Origin: Vreelandella olivaria
Lineage (GTDB): Bacteria; Pseudomonadota; Gammaproteobacteria; Pseudomonadales; Halomonadaceae
Length of the DNA: 64,000 bases
Direction of reading: 5' to 3'
Assembly (NCBI GenBank): GCA_004295565.1
Contig: AP019416.1
Coordinates: 3,720,001 to 3,784,000 of the forward strand
Part shown: piece after piece, positions 32,394 through 42,444 of the stretch
Position numbering within the stretch: position 1 is the stretch's first letter
How the letters are laid out: every line of letters begins with the position of its first letter
The notes under the pieces: generated by a model
Told to the model about the DNA's origin: nothing
What the model saw: the letters and a program-made list of their open reading frames with translations, nothing else
The model's database searches: none
Program-made: the position numbers and the translations under genes

Positions 32394-34690
32394 TTATGCA
32401 TAGCGCTGTCGGAGTGCCTTGGCGGCTTCCACCATATTGGCCAGCGCTGGCTCTACTTCCGTCCAACCACGGGTTTTTAAGCCGCAGTCCGGGTTCACCC
32501 ACAGCCGTTCGGCGGGGATTTTTTCCAGGGCTTTCTCCATCAAATCGACCATCCAGCTTACCTCGGGAATATTCGGGGTGTGGATATCGTAAACACCTGG
32601 GCCAATTTCGTTGGGATAAGCGAAGTCCTGGAAGGCATCCAATAGGTGCATATCCGAGCGCGATGTTTCAATAGTGATCACATCGGCATCCAACGCTGCA
32701 ATCGCGCCAATGATATCGTTGAACTCCGAGTAACACATATGGGTATGAATCTGGGTGGCGTTGGCCACGCCCGCGGCGCTTAGCTGGAAGCTCTCCACTG
32801 CCCAATCAAGGTATTCTTGCCACTCATGCTGGCGAAGCGGCAGTCCTTCACGCAGCGCCGGTTCGTCGATTTGAATAATCTTGATCCCGGCTTTTCCAGA
32901 TCCAGCACCTCATCGCGCAGTGCCAGGGCAATCTGGCGGCAGGTGGTTTCCCGTGGCTGGTCATCACGTACAAACGACCACTGTAGAATCGTCACCGGCC
33001 CGGTCAGCATGCCCTTCATGGGTTTGTCGGTCAGGGTTTGGGCGTACTCGCTCCAGCGCACCGTCATCGGCGCAGGGCGGGAGACATCACCAAAAATCAC
33101 CGGCGGCTTCACGCAGCGAGAACCGTAGCTCTGCACCCAGCCAAAGCGGGTAAAGGCAAACCCTTCGAGCTGCTCGCCAAAGTACTCCACCATGTCGTTA
33201 CGTTCGGCTTCACCGTGCACCGGTACGTCGATATCCAGAGCTTGCTGGCGCTCAACGGCGTAGGCAATCTCGGCCTGCATGCGGGCTTCGTAGTCGGCTG
33301 GCCCCAGCTCACCGGCTTTAAAGGCGCGCCGGGCGGCACGAATCTCGTCGGTTTGCGGGAAAGAGCCAATCGTCGTGGTGGGAAATAGCGGCAGCTTAAG
33401 CGCCCGCCGCTGAGCCTCAGCGCGGACAGGATAAGATGCCTGGCGTTGGCTATCGGCGGGGCTAATCGCTGCCAAGCGCTGGCTGACTATAGGTTGGTGA
33501 ATACGCCTTGACTCACGCCGAGCATCCAAGGCTCGAGTGGCCTGATCCAGGCGCTGCTCATCAACAGGCGTGGCGCGGTTATCGATCAAGCGGGCCAGGG
33601 TCACCACCTCGTCTAGCTTCTGCCGAGCAAAGGCCAGCCAGCTGATTAACTCATCATCAAGATCGCTCTCCTGCGCTAAATCCACCGGCACGTGGAGTAG
33701 CGAACAGCTCGGCGCCAGCCACAGCCGCTGGCCCAGACGCACCTTTAACGGCAGCAGGCGTTCACGCAAGGCAGCCAAATCGGCCCGCCAAATGTTGCGG
33801 CCATCAACAAACCCCACCGATAACACCTGATGGGGGCCAAGGCGATCAATCACGCTTTCCACCTGCAGGGGAGCGCGCACGGCATCAATGTGCAAACCCG
33901 CCACGGGCAGCCGGGTCGCCAGCGAGAGATTATCGCCCAAGCCGCCGAAGTAAGTGGCTAGCAATAGCTTTAGCGGGGCAGACTGAAGGCGGTGGTAAGC
34001 GCGCTCATAGGCCTGCTGCCACGCCAGCGGCAAGTCCTGCACCAGGGCAGGTTCATCCAGTTGAACCCACTCAATACCTTGGGTGGCGAGCCGCGCTAAT
34101 ATTTCGCCATATACGTCGAGTACGCTATCGAGCAGCGTCAGGCGGTCAAAATCACCGCCCTTGGTTTTACCCAACCACAGCCAGGTCAGCGGGCCCGTCA
34201 GCGTTACTTTGGGGGTAAACCCTGCACGTAACGCCTCATCCACTTCATCAAACAGACGGCTGGAGGCCAGGGTAAAGGTTTGCCCATCGTGCAGTTCGGG
34301 CACCAGGTAGTGGTAATTGGTATCGAAGTACTTGGTCATTTCACACGCTGCCGCGGGCGCACCGCTGGGTGCCCGTCCGCGGGCCATGCGAAAGGTGGTA
34401 TCAAGGTCGACCTCACCACCAGCCACCTCTGCTGCCGCGTTAAAGCGGCCAGGCACCGCCCCGAGCGCTACTGAGACGTTAAGCACTTGATCGTAAAAGG
34501 CGAAATCGCCCACGCTAACGAAATCCAAACCGGCGTCTTGCTGCGCCTGCCAGTGGCGCAAACGCAGCTCGCGGCCGGTGCTTTCAAGCTCGCTACGCGT
34601 GCACTCGCCTTTCCAGTACGCTTCCGTGGCTTTTTTTAGCTCGCGCTGAGCGTCGATACGGGGATAGCCGAGAATATGAGAAACTGTCAT
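32394..34690 (-). CDS. metE: Cobalamin-independent methionine synthase MetE (one frameshift)
   Basis: MetE transfers the methyl group of 5-methyl-THF-triglutamate to homocysteine. N-terminal [20 protein letters not shown], then [21 protein letters not shown]-terminal catalytic barrel [32 protein letters not shown], and zinc ligands in HTHMCYSEF and [11 protein letters not shown]. The frame breaks near 32895; one base restores [20 protein letters not shown]. Start ATG 34690 gives [11 protein letters not shown]; the longer reading to 34720 adds ten unrelated residues. Divergent from metR, with two MetR-type palindromes between. Confidence 0.96.
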
Positions 34691-34707
34691 GATGAACCCT
34701 ACCAACG

Positions 34708-34719
34708 TGAATAATTTCA
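34708..34719. promoter_or_regulatory. Second MetR-like palindrome
   Basis: GTGAATAATTTCAC has perfect 5-bp arms (GTGAA/TTCAC) with a 4-bp centre, one short of the usual five. It lies 18 bp upstream of metE. It may be the second, weaker site that metE promoters usually carry. Confidence 0.4.
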
Positions 34720-34774
34720 CACAGTCTGGGCACCACGCACCAATGAATCAAACTAAAGTTTTTAATACCAAAAA

Positions 34775-34787
34775 TGAAAAATATTCA
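34775..34787. promoter_or_regulatory. MetR operator in the metE-metR gap
   Basis: TGAAAAATATTCA matches the enterobacterial MetR consensus TGAA-N5-TTCA exactly. It sits 85 bp from the metE start and 18 bp from the metR start, where it could serve both activation of metE and autorepression of metR. Confidence 0.7.
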
Positions 34788-34805
34788 TAATTATTGAGCA
34801 ATGAC

Positions 34806-35743
34806 ATGATTGAGCTACGACACCTCCGCACCCTACTGGCGCTGCGCGAAACCGGCTCCCTGGTCGATGCCGCCGAACGCGTGCATTTGACCCAATCGGC
34901 GCTTTCACACCAACTCAAAGACCTGGAGAGCCGCGTAGACAGTCCGCTGTTTGTGCGCAAAACCCGTCCGGTGGAGTTCACCCGCGCGGGGCTACGCCTG
35001 CTAGCCCTGGCCGACCAGATACTGCCTGAAGTACGCAAGGCAGAGCGTGATTTGGCGCGCCTGGCAGGCACCGAGCAGGGGCGATTGCATATGGCCATTG
35101 AGTGCCACAGCTGCTTTCAGTGGCTAATGCCCACGGTGGATTATTTTCGCGATCACTGGCCGGAAGTGGAAATCGATATCCCCAGTGGCCACCACTTCGA
35201 CCCGCTTCCGGCGCTTGCCCGCGAGCAGCTGGATCTGGTGATCACCGCCGATCCCCAACCTCTTGACGGGATTCACTACGCCCCCCTGTTTCGCTATGAG
35301 GGGCTATTGGCCGTCGCCCGCCAGCACCCTTTGCAGGTCGGGGCTTTATAGAGCCTCAGGCACTGGCCGAGGAGACGTTGATTACCTACCCCGTCGAGCA
35401 GTCGCGGCTGGATATTTTCACCCAGTTTTTGCAGCCGGCAAATGTACGCCCCCGGGAGATCCGTACTGCCGAATTAACGATAATGATGATGCAACTGGTG
35501 GCCAGCGGGCGTGGCGTGTGTGCCCTGCCCAATTGGGCGCTTACTGAGTATTTAGAGCGCGATTACGTTAGCGCAGTGAAACTAGGCGAGCAGGGGGTAT
35601 GGAGCACGCTGTATGCGGCTATCCGCGAGGAGACACGCGAAGCGCCGTGGATGCAGGATTTCTTGCGCACTGCGCGGGAGACTTCCTTTGCTGTGCTAAC
35701 CGGCGTTAAGCCGGCGGATCGCGACGGGGAACCAGCAGCGTAA
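34806..35743 (+). CDS. metR: LysR-type activator MetR (one frameshift)
   Basis: MetR activates metE in response to homocysteine. LysR-type helix-turn-helix: GSLVDAAERVHLTQSALSHQ, then LKDLESRVDSPLFVRKTRPV. The effector domain has MAIECHSCFQWLMPTVDYF, almost the E. coli MetR wording (recalled). ATG 34806 (MIELRHLRTLLALRE) is chosen over the TTG four codons upstream. The frame is lost near 35340 and resumes as ETLITYPVEQSRLDIFTQFL. The 3' end overlaps the histidine kinase gene tail to tail by 38 bp. Confidence 0.95.
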
Positions 35744-37304
35744 AGCGCGCGCCGCCCAAAGTGGGGCTGGTATCGATGGTCACGCTGCCACCGTGTCCGG
35801 CCATGATTTTCTGCACAATCGAAAGCCCTAACCCGTAGCCACCGGAGCTGCGGGCGCGGCTGTCGTCCAACCGGGCAAAAGGCTTGAAGATATCCGCCCG
35901 CGCTTCAGGGGGGGAATGCCGGGGCCGTCGTCTTCAACATCGATACGCACCAGATTGGGCTCATCCCAGAGTTGAATCACCACCTGGGACTTGGCATGAC
36001 GGCAGGCATTGCCGACTAAATTCTGCACCGCGCGTTGGAGATAGCGCGGCTCCGCCAGCAGCTCGATTTCAGGCCCTGGAGCAAGCGCCAGCGCTAAACC
36101 TTTATGCAGCGGTGACAGCGTATCAATCACCCGCTCTGCCATAGCCCGGCACTCTACCAGCGCCGTTTCAAGCTCGGCGCCGTTAACCGTTTCCCCTCCT
36201 AGGCGGGCATAGGTAAGAATCTCATCAACCAATTCATCGAGTTCGGCAATATCCGCATCGATACCCTGAAGCTGGCGGCGAATGGCGGGCTGGTCAGTCA
36301 TATCTTCGACCATCTGCACGGCAAAACGAATACGCGCCACCGGGGTGCGCAACTCGTGGGAAACCGCCCGAATCATCTCTTGCTGGCCGCGCAGCAGGCT
36401 CTGCACCTGATTGGCCATGCCATTAAACGCCATGCCCAAGCGTCCTAAAAAGTCGCCGCTCTCTACCTTTACCCGTGTTTCCAGGCGACCGCTGGCGATC
36501 CGGGTGGCGGCCAGCTCCAGCCGCGCCATGCGGGCTTCAATGCTACGCATAATCAAATAGATGATCAGGCTGAGAACAATCATCAGCCCCACCAGGAGAG
36601 GCAGATGCAAATTGAGCGGTAGCGTATCACCGCGGGAAATAGGCCCCGCTTTCAGCCATTCTTGCTCGCCCGGCAACTGATAGAGCAGCGTAATCGACAG
36701 CTTATCGGAGACGAGCTGCGTGATAACGTTGCCGCTGGCCAGTTGAGTCTGCTGCGCCGTCGTTAGCCCTGCAGGTAGGGGAAGACAACCGCTGCAGCGG
36801 CCAACTCCCGGAACGCAACTGGGCAATGCGGCCATCACGCTCTTCTGCTGGCACTGCTGCGAGCCACTCGCCAAGCAGCTCTAGGCTGCCATGCCACTGG
36901 TGCTCGCTCCAGTCGTCAAGGCGTGCTTGCAGCAGCCAGGTATCTCCGGGCAGGCGCTGTTGCAACAACCAGGGTTTTTCGGCGACCAGTATTCTGCCTT
37001 GCTCCAACCGTGAGCGCTCAAAATAGCCCAAATCCGCCTCGGTGATGGGCTGCAGAGTCAGTTGCAAATCGAGCTGCTCTGAAAAGTGCTCAAGCAAAGC
37101 ACTTCGCTGCTCTACCGGCGTATCGGCTAGCCGTTGTGTCATCAGCGACATGGGGAGCGCGGCGAGTTGCTCACGGTAGTCTTCCCGGCGCACCTGTTCA
37201 ATAAAGGAGCGCCCCACCAAGGCGATCACAAACACCACCAGTAGCGCGATGCCCAGCAACAGATAGAAGCGTAAAAACGAGCCGTTACTGAGCACCCGCC
37301 GCAT
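35706..37304 (-). CDS. RstB-like sensor histidine kinase, frameshifted
   Basis: Membrane sensor kinase: helix 1 FYLLLGIALLVVFVIALVG, a periplasmic domain of about 125 residues, helix 2 LPLLVGLMIVLSLIIYLIM, HAMP, H box AVSHELRTPVARIRFAVQ, N box LVGNACRHAKS, G1 DVEDDGPGIPP, G2 SSGGYGLGLSIVQKIM. Breaks near 36775 and 35910. Start ATG 37304 after AGAGGG; the earlier TTG at 37328 would overlap the regulator stop. Stop at 35706 follows ARFTLLVPRRDPPA. The N-terminal helix and layout resemble E. coli RstB, but the periplasmic part is too divergent to name a signal. Confidence 0.85.
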
Positions 37305-37324
37305 GATGCTGTCCCTCTGAATGA

Positions 37325-38083
37325 TCAACTGTCTTTAACGAAGAGATAACCTTTACTGCGCACGGTCTTGATCCGGTGAGGCTGGTTAGGATCATCGCCA
37401 ATTTTAGGTCGAATGCGCGATACGCGGACATCAATAGAGCGGTCTTGGCCGTCGTACTTAATGCCCCGAAGGTCGCTGAATATCTCTTCACGGGTAAGCA
37501 CGCGGCCTGCGTTACGACCCAGAAGCCAAAGCAGGTCGAATTCGGCACTGGTTAAGTCAATACGCTCACCCGAGAGCCAGGCTTCACGAGTCGCGTTATC
37601 GATCTCCAGGTTTTCAAAACGCAGCCGCATTTCGCCATCCGGGGCAGGCCCGTCGGCGCGGCGCAGTAGCGCGCGCATGCGCGCCAGCAGTACCCGCGGC
37701 TGAACCGGCTTCGGCACATAGTCGTCGGCGCCCATTTCGAGCCCCAAGACCTGATCAAGATCGTCGGTGCGCGCAGTCAGCATCATGATTGGGCCGGCAA
37801 AATTGGGTCTAACGCGGCGGCAAATCGCCAGACCGTCCTCCCCTGGCAGCATTAAGTCCAGAATCACCAGGTCGGGCTGCAGGGTTAAAATACGGTCAAC
37901 CCCTTTAGCACCGTCTGCTTCCAGCGTTACTTGGAAGCCGTTCGCTTCCAAGTAATCACGGGTAAGCTCGGCCAGACGCTTGTCATCCTCAATGATCAAA
38001 ACATGATCTTGATCGGGATAGTCAGGCGTTACAGACTCTTGCGTCTCAAGCGCCTGAAATTGCTGTTCCAAATGATCTACCAT
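37325..38083 (-). CDS. OmpR/PhoB-family response regulator (RstA-like)
   Basis: The intact 252-residue regulator has a receiver domain with acidic pair IIEDDKRLAEL, phospho-acceptor Asp in LVILDLMLPGEDGL, switch Thr in MLTARTD, and Lys in DDYVPKPVQPRVLLAR. The C-terminal winged helix has LTSAEFDLLWLLGRNAGRVL, RSIDVRVSRIRPKIG and IKTVRSKGYLF. A 25-residue N-terminal extension precedes the receiver. It lies 20 bp before the kinase gene. KPVQPR and the spacing suggest the RstA group; the target genes are unknown. Confidence 0.9.
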   Translation of the reverse strand: MVDHLEQQFQALETQESVTPDYPDQDHVLIIEDDKRLAELTRDYLEANGFQVTLEADGAKGVDRILTLQPDLVILDLMLPGEDGLAICRRVRPNFAGPIMMLTARTDDLDQVLGLEMGADDYVPKPVQPRVLLARMRALLRRADGPAPDGEMRLRFENLEIDNATREAWLSGERIDLTSAEFDLLWLLGRNAGRVLTREEIFSDLRGIKYDGQDRSIDVRVSRIRPKIGDDPNQPHRIKTVRSKGYLFVKDS

Positions 38084-38312
38084 CCTCTTTATGCACTCCG
38101 CTTAGGCTGTTTATTTTTCACCCGCTCACCCAATACCAACGCAGGTGCCCCATGATTGGCACTCAGGATAACTCAAAACCACCAAAACACCCGCTTCTGT
38201 CGTTACCATTGCGCGTATTGGTGAGTGCGTGTGGCCAGACACTTGATTCTTCCTTAACCGGGGACTAATGTGTAAACGCAAACTGTCGACAATTTGACAG
38301 GGGGAGCCTGCC

Positions 38313-38453
38313 ATGGGAAGTAGCAAAACGAAAAGTGTTATAAAACGTGTTTACGTTCCAGCCCAAGTACGCGACCTGCCCAATGGGGAGAAGTTAAAAA
38401 TCCCGGGGCATTATAAGGCGCCGCCCGGGGAAGGAAACGATACCATTGAGTAA
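38313..38453 (+). CDS. 46-residue basic protein of unknown function
   Basis: A short ORF starts at ATG 38313, six bases after AGGGGGAG, a strong ribosome site. The product is MGSSKTKSVIKRVYVPAQ, then a region with DLPNGEKLKIPGHYKAPPGE and GNDTIE. It is basic at the N-terminus and has a repeated Pro/Gly pattern. A good terminator follows at 38489. I recognise no family. The ribosome site, terminator and lack of any overlapping alternative support a real gene. It lies downstream of the divergent two-component unit. Confidence 0.6.
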   Translation: MGSSKTKSVIKRVYVPAQVRDLPNGEKLKIPGHYKAPPGEGNDTIE

Positions 38454-38488
38454 TGTTTGATTAAGTATATCTACTGCTAAAGCATATT

Positions 38489-38520
38489 AAAAGGCAGACC
38501 TTTCGTGGCCTGCCTTTTTT
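38489..38520 (+). terminator. Terminator of the 46-residue gene
   Basis: AAAGGCAG pairs with CTGCCTTT, strengthened by CC/GG inside, and is followed by TTTTTT. It is 35 bp after the short ORF and is the clearest sign that the ORF is transcribed. Confidence 0.88.
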
Positions 38521-38584
38521 CTTCACTACAGGTTTTGACGCAATTACACTAGGCGCGCTTTTCCGCAGCGTTGCTTTTCAGCGC

Positions 38585-38764
38585 CTACCCTTTGGGCCCA
38601 AACAGAAACCATGCAATTAAGCCAACTAACGGGAAAAACAGCAGCACCAGAATCCATACCAGCTTAGCAAGACCGCCAGCCCCGCTTTTGGCCACTTTAA
38701 CAATGGCCCAAATCACAATAATGAGCCAAATTAGTCCTAATAATCCACCTACTTCAATGCCCAT
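38585..38764 (-). CDS. Small two-helix membrane protein, PLDc_N-like
   Basis: A 59-residue ORF: MGIEVGGLLGLIWLIIVIWA, then IVKVAKSGAGGLAKLVWILV and LLFFPLVGLIAWFLFGPKG. Two membrane helices separated by a short basic loop and the closing WFLFGPKG match the phospholipase-D nuclease N-terminal (PLDc_N) family, found as stand-alone small proteins. Function is unknown. The reading on the opposite strand is a shadow. Stop TAG at 38585; start 38764 follows GGAG. Confidence 0.82.
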   Translation of the reverse strand: MGIEVGGLLGLIWLIIVIWAIVKVAKSGAGGLAKLVWILVLLFFPLVGLIAWFLFGPKG

Positions 38765-38836
38765 AGCAACTCCTTAGCGTGTTGGCACTCGTATCAACTT
38801 AGACAATCATATCAGTGGCACATTCCCAAGCTGGAC

Positions 38837-39370
38837 TCACTGCTCGGGAAGGCTCAACACCATCTCACCTGCCTGTATTTCTATCGACAATAAACTCAGA
38901 AAGCTCATGCCGAGTAGGACAGTGTCGCGCTCCATGCCAGGGCTGATAGACCCCTGCACATTCTGCACTTTTAGTCCGCCAAGGGAAACCTCATCAAGCT
39001 CCGTTAAGGCACCTTCCACTCGGCCGTTGGCGGTATTGAACCAAGCACTTCGCCCAGGCTCAAGGCCTAACTCACTTGCCAAATCGGCCGGTATGGCGAC
39101 ATAGGTGGCGCCAGTGTCTAGCAAAAAGGTCACCGGTTTGCCATTGATGCTTCCCGGCGCCTCAAAATGCCCGGCCCGGTTACGCTTCAGGGTAACGGGC
39201 TCACCCGCGGGCAGGGTCTGCACAATATTGGCGTTGGGGCGCATCATCTTTTCCAGGCCACCGTGAATCCACCAAGTACCCACTGCCATTAACAGTACCC
39301 AAAACAGCAGCATCATAACGATGCCGCCACGCTGGGACACTTGACCTGCCTTATGGTTGCCATACGCCAC
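38837..39370 (-). CDS. Membrane-anchored retropepsin-like aspartic protease
   Basis: The protein has an N-terminal membrane helix (MMLLFWVLLMAVGTWWI), a short linker and a retropepsin-like domain with the catalytic motif FLLDTGATYVAIPADLA and a second-strand hydrophobic-Gly block, VLLGMSFLSLLSIEI. This is the clan AA (TIGR02281-type) single-domain protease that would act as a dimer in the periplasm. Start: GTG 39370 lies one base past the MFS stop (39372); the ATG 54 bp further in also works. No substrates are known to me. It probably forms an operon with the upstream permease. Confidence 0.85.
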   Translation of the reverse strand: MAYGNHKAGQVSQRGGIVMMLLFWVLLMAVGTWWIHGGLEKMMRPNANIVQTLPAGEPVTLKRNRAGHFEAPGSINGKPVTFLLDTGATYVAIPADLASELGLEPGRSAWFNTANGRVEGALTELDEVSLGGLKVQNVQGSISPGMERDTVLLGMSFLSLLSIEIQAGEMVLSLPEQ

Positions 39371-39371
39371 C

Positions 39372-40760
39372 TCACTGAGGTAAGGATGCCTCGTTAGCGT
39401 TATTATTGTTGGTATGACGGTTGGTCTCCCAGGCGAGGGCCGCTTCACGGCCACGACGCTCGTTGACCCTGGCGCAAATCAGCATCGCGATAACGAACAG
39501 GGCAACACATAATAGAATAGACGCTTGCAAGCCAACCAGCGTCTGTAACACTCCCAGCATGACGATACCCAGAACGCCTGCGAGCTTATTAGCCAACCCC
39601 CAGAAACCGAAAAACTCTGCTGATTTAGCCAAGGGTGAAAACAGTCCCACCAGCGCCCTGCTGGCGGATTGACTAGATCCCAGGCTAAGCCCCGCCAGGC
39701 AGCCGACCACCAGAAATACGTGCTGGGCCTGCCACTGCAGTTCAAAATGACCGTTTATCCACTGAGTCACCTCCGGCGTTGCCCAGATCGCAATAATCGC
39801 CACGACCCACAGCGCCAACGTCATTTGGTACGTTCGCTTAGCCCCAGCTGATCCTGAATCCAGCCGAACCCCAGGGCGCCCGCCGCGGCAGTGATTTGGA
39901 CAATAATAAACATGATATTACGTACGCTCTCATCCCAGCCGATCACTTGAGCGCCATAGATAAAGGCGAAGGCGATGATGATGTAGACACCGGCCATCGA
40001 GAACAGCAGTGAAACCAAAAACACGGTCAGATCTTTAAAGTAGCGCAATTCGTGAAAAGTGGTTGCGACACGATTCAGCGCAATATGCCGATAAGAGACG
40101 CCGCGGGGCTGGGGCTTGCCGCGCTCTTTCAACCATAAAAAGGTAGGAATGGCAGTAATCAGGAAAAAGCCTGCCGCAAAGGGCCCCACCAGCGGATGCG
40201 CTCAAAGTTATCTGCGCTTGCCTCGCCAAGCACGACCAGGGTGAAGCCCGCCGCAAACAGCCCGCCGATGTAGCCTAACGCCCAGCCAAACCCGGAAATT
40301 TTGCCCAGCGACTGAGGCGGTCCAAGCTCGGGCAAAAAGAGGCTATAAATGATTCGCCCATTGAGTAAGCGTAATTAGATAGCACTATCAGCAGCAGCCC
40401 AGTGATAACGTAGCCCGGTTCAACGAAGTAAAGCATTGCTGTGGTGACGACAGTCGCCAGGTAGCTAATCAGCAGAAAGCGCTTTTTCTCCGCCCGGTAA
40501 TCCATCACGGCGCCGCATAGTGGTGCTGTGATCACCACCATCAAATAGCTAACCGCCAGGGCCAAGCTCCATAGGAAGTTGGCAAGCCGGAAGTTATCGC
40601 CGCGATCCCCCACAATGACGGTGGTAAACAGCTCACCAAATACCACAGTGATAATCAGTAGCGTGTAGGCTTGGTTGGCAAAATCAAACATTGCCCAGCC
40701 GAATATTTCGCGACGCGATGCGTAGTCATCCGTCGTCTTAGCAGAGTTAGCAGACAACAT
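39372..40760 (-). CDS. MFS permease of the UMF1 (Atg22-like) family, frameshifted
   Basis: Multi-helix permease with the UMF1 opening EIFGWAMFDFANQAYTLLII, then VSYLMVVITAPLCGAVMDYR. Twelve helices are likely (AYTLLIITVVFGELF, YLMVVITAPLCGAV, LLISYLATVVTTAML, ITGLLLIVLSNYAYS, and so on). It ends in an Asn-rich tail. Breaks near 40345, 40200 and 39830. Atg22 relatives export amino acids from vacuoles; the bacterial substrate is unknown. Start ATG 40760 is shared with the divergent 142-bp gap before the binding-protein operon. Confidence 0.85.
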
Positions 40761-40902
40761 TGATTTTCTCTCACAGGGGAAGCCGTAAGCCTAGCAGGTG
40801 GAACCCGTAAGACGCCACGGCTTGCGTTGGCAGATTAGAGGTGACAGCCGACCAGCGTTGCTCTAAGTTTGGTTGATTGACAAGTAATATGGATAGACTG
40901 CG

Positions 40903-41683
40903 ATGGAGTTAGTCCAGACATCTCCACGGCGATTATATCGACAACTGTTAAACAGGCTGTTGGCCGTGCTATGCCTCTGGCTGGCAAGCGTTGCAAACGT
41001 GCAGGCTGATGGGGCAAATACGTTGGCGCCATTAACCTTCATTACTGAAGAGTACCCACCCTACAACTATCTCGATAATCAGCAGTTAACCGGGGTATCA
41101 ATTGATTTATTGGAGGCTATTTTTGCAGCCACCGACACCCCTCTTAGCCGTCATGACGTCCGTTACTACCCCTGGGTTCGCGGCTATGAGCTAGCGCTAA
41201 GCCAACCTAACACAGTGCTGTTTTCCACTACCCGCACGCCTGCAAGGGAAGCCAGTTTCCACTGGGTGGGGCCGATTGCCCAAGACCGGGTCGTGCTGCT
41301 TGCCCACCGGGACGCACCGATTACGATTGATGCGTTGTCACAGGCGATTGATCGCGACCTGACCGTGGCGGTCATTAGGGAAGATATTGGCGCCCAGGCG
41401 CTATTGGAGGCAGGCTACCCTGAACGCCTACTGGTACCGGCCATTGATAACCGCAGCGCGCTCAGTATGCTCACCCGCGGGCGAGTTGACCTGTGGGCTT
41501 ACAGTGCAGATGTGGCTGCCTGGATAGCGGAATCGGAAGGTTATTCTAGCGATAGTTTAATTCCGATACACACTCAGCGAATCTTCGCTATACTTTGCCA
41601 TTAACCAAGCCACTGACCGACGCTTGGTAACGCTGATGCAGCAGGCATTAGACAGGGTGCTAGCGGAACGGCCCCAGAGGTAG
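40903..41683 (+). CDS. Periplasmic solute-binding protein, SBP_bac_3 type (copy 1, one frameshift)
   Basis: Secreted type II binding protein: Sec signal peptide (LLNRLLAVLCLWLASVANVQA) and then a SBP_bac_3 fold opening LTFITEEYPPYNYLDNQ with SIDLLEAIF. Core blocks: STTRTPAREASFHWVGP and SALSMLTRGRVDLWAYSADV. The frame is lost near 41605; one base restores YFAINQATDRRLVTLMQQAL and a stop at 41683. It is followed after 6 bp by a paralogue and then a diguanylate cyclase, with no ABC permease or ATPase around. A signalling rather than transport role is inferred. Confidence 0.85.
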
Positions 41684-41689
41684 CTGACG

Positions 41690-42444
41690 ATGGCTAATCA
41701 GGTAACCCACCGATGGCAGTACCGTATGACCATTGCGCTACTCACCGCTATCGGCAGTTGCTCACTGTCCCTGCACGCGATGCCACTAGCGGCTATGCCA
41801 AATCAAGCCCTGCCGCTAACGATCAATACGGAAGAGTACCCCCGTTCAACTATACCGACGGCCAGGGGCAAATTATTGGCAGCGCAACGCTGTTGCTACG
41901 TCATGCGCTAAGCCGGGCAGACATTGAGGCGCACTTTCGGTTACTGCCTTGGGCACGCGCTTACACCGAAGCACGCTTACGCGACTATCACTGCGTCTAC
42001 TCCACGACGCGCACCCCAGAACGTGAAGCGCTGTTTCACTGGGTAGGGCCGCTGGTGGTTAATGAGTGGGCTGCGTTTAGTTTAGCCGAGCGCGGTCTCA
42101 GCATTGCTTCACTTTCAGGGCTACACGGTTGGCGAGTGGGTAGTTTTCGCGAGGATGCCGTAGGCGATTATGTCGCCTCTCGTGGCATTAGTGTTCTACG
42201 TGCTCCCTCGGAGCGAGAAAATATCCTGCGTTTAGAGGCGGGCCTGCTCGATGTGATTGTGACAGGCAAAGCAACCGGTGAATTTATGGCACAAGAACAA
42301 CACATCGCGCTAACGCACTTATTTACCTTTTACCGCGCACCGCTTTATCTCGCCTGCCATCCCAGTGTGCCAGAAGCACTGCTGGCGCGGCTGCAAACGC
42401 AGTTGAATGCCCTGCACCGCGAAATGCAGGAGGAGAGCCAGTGA
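41690..42444 (+). CDS. Periplasmic solute-binding protein, SBP_bac_3 type (copy 2, one frameshift)
   Basis: Paralogue of the preceding gene: signal peptide MTIALLTAIGSCSLSLHA (starting at 41726, or at 41690 with a 12-residue extension), then INTEEYPPFNYTDGQGQIIG and STTRTPEREALFHWVGP, matching copy 1 at nearly the same spacing. Frame change near 41845. The middle and C-terminal parts diverge from copy 1, so ligands probably differ. The stop overlaps the GTG start of the diguanylate cyclase, indicating translation coupling. Confidence 0.85.
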
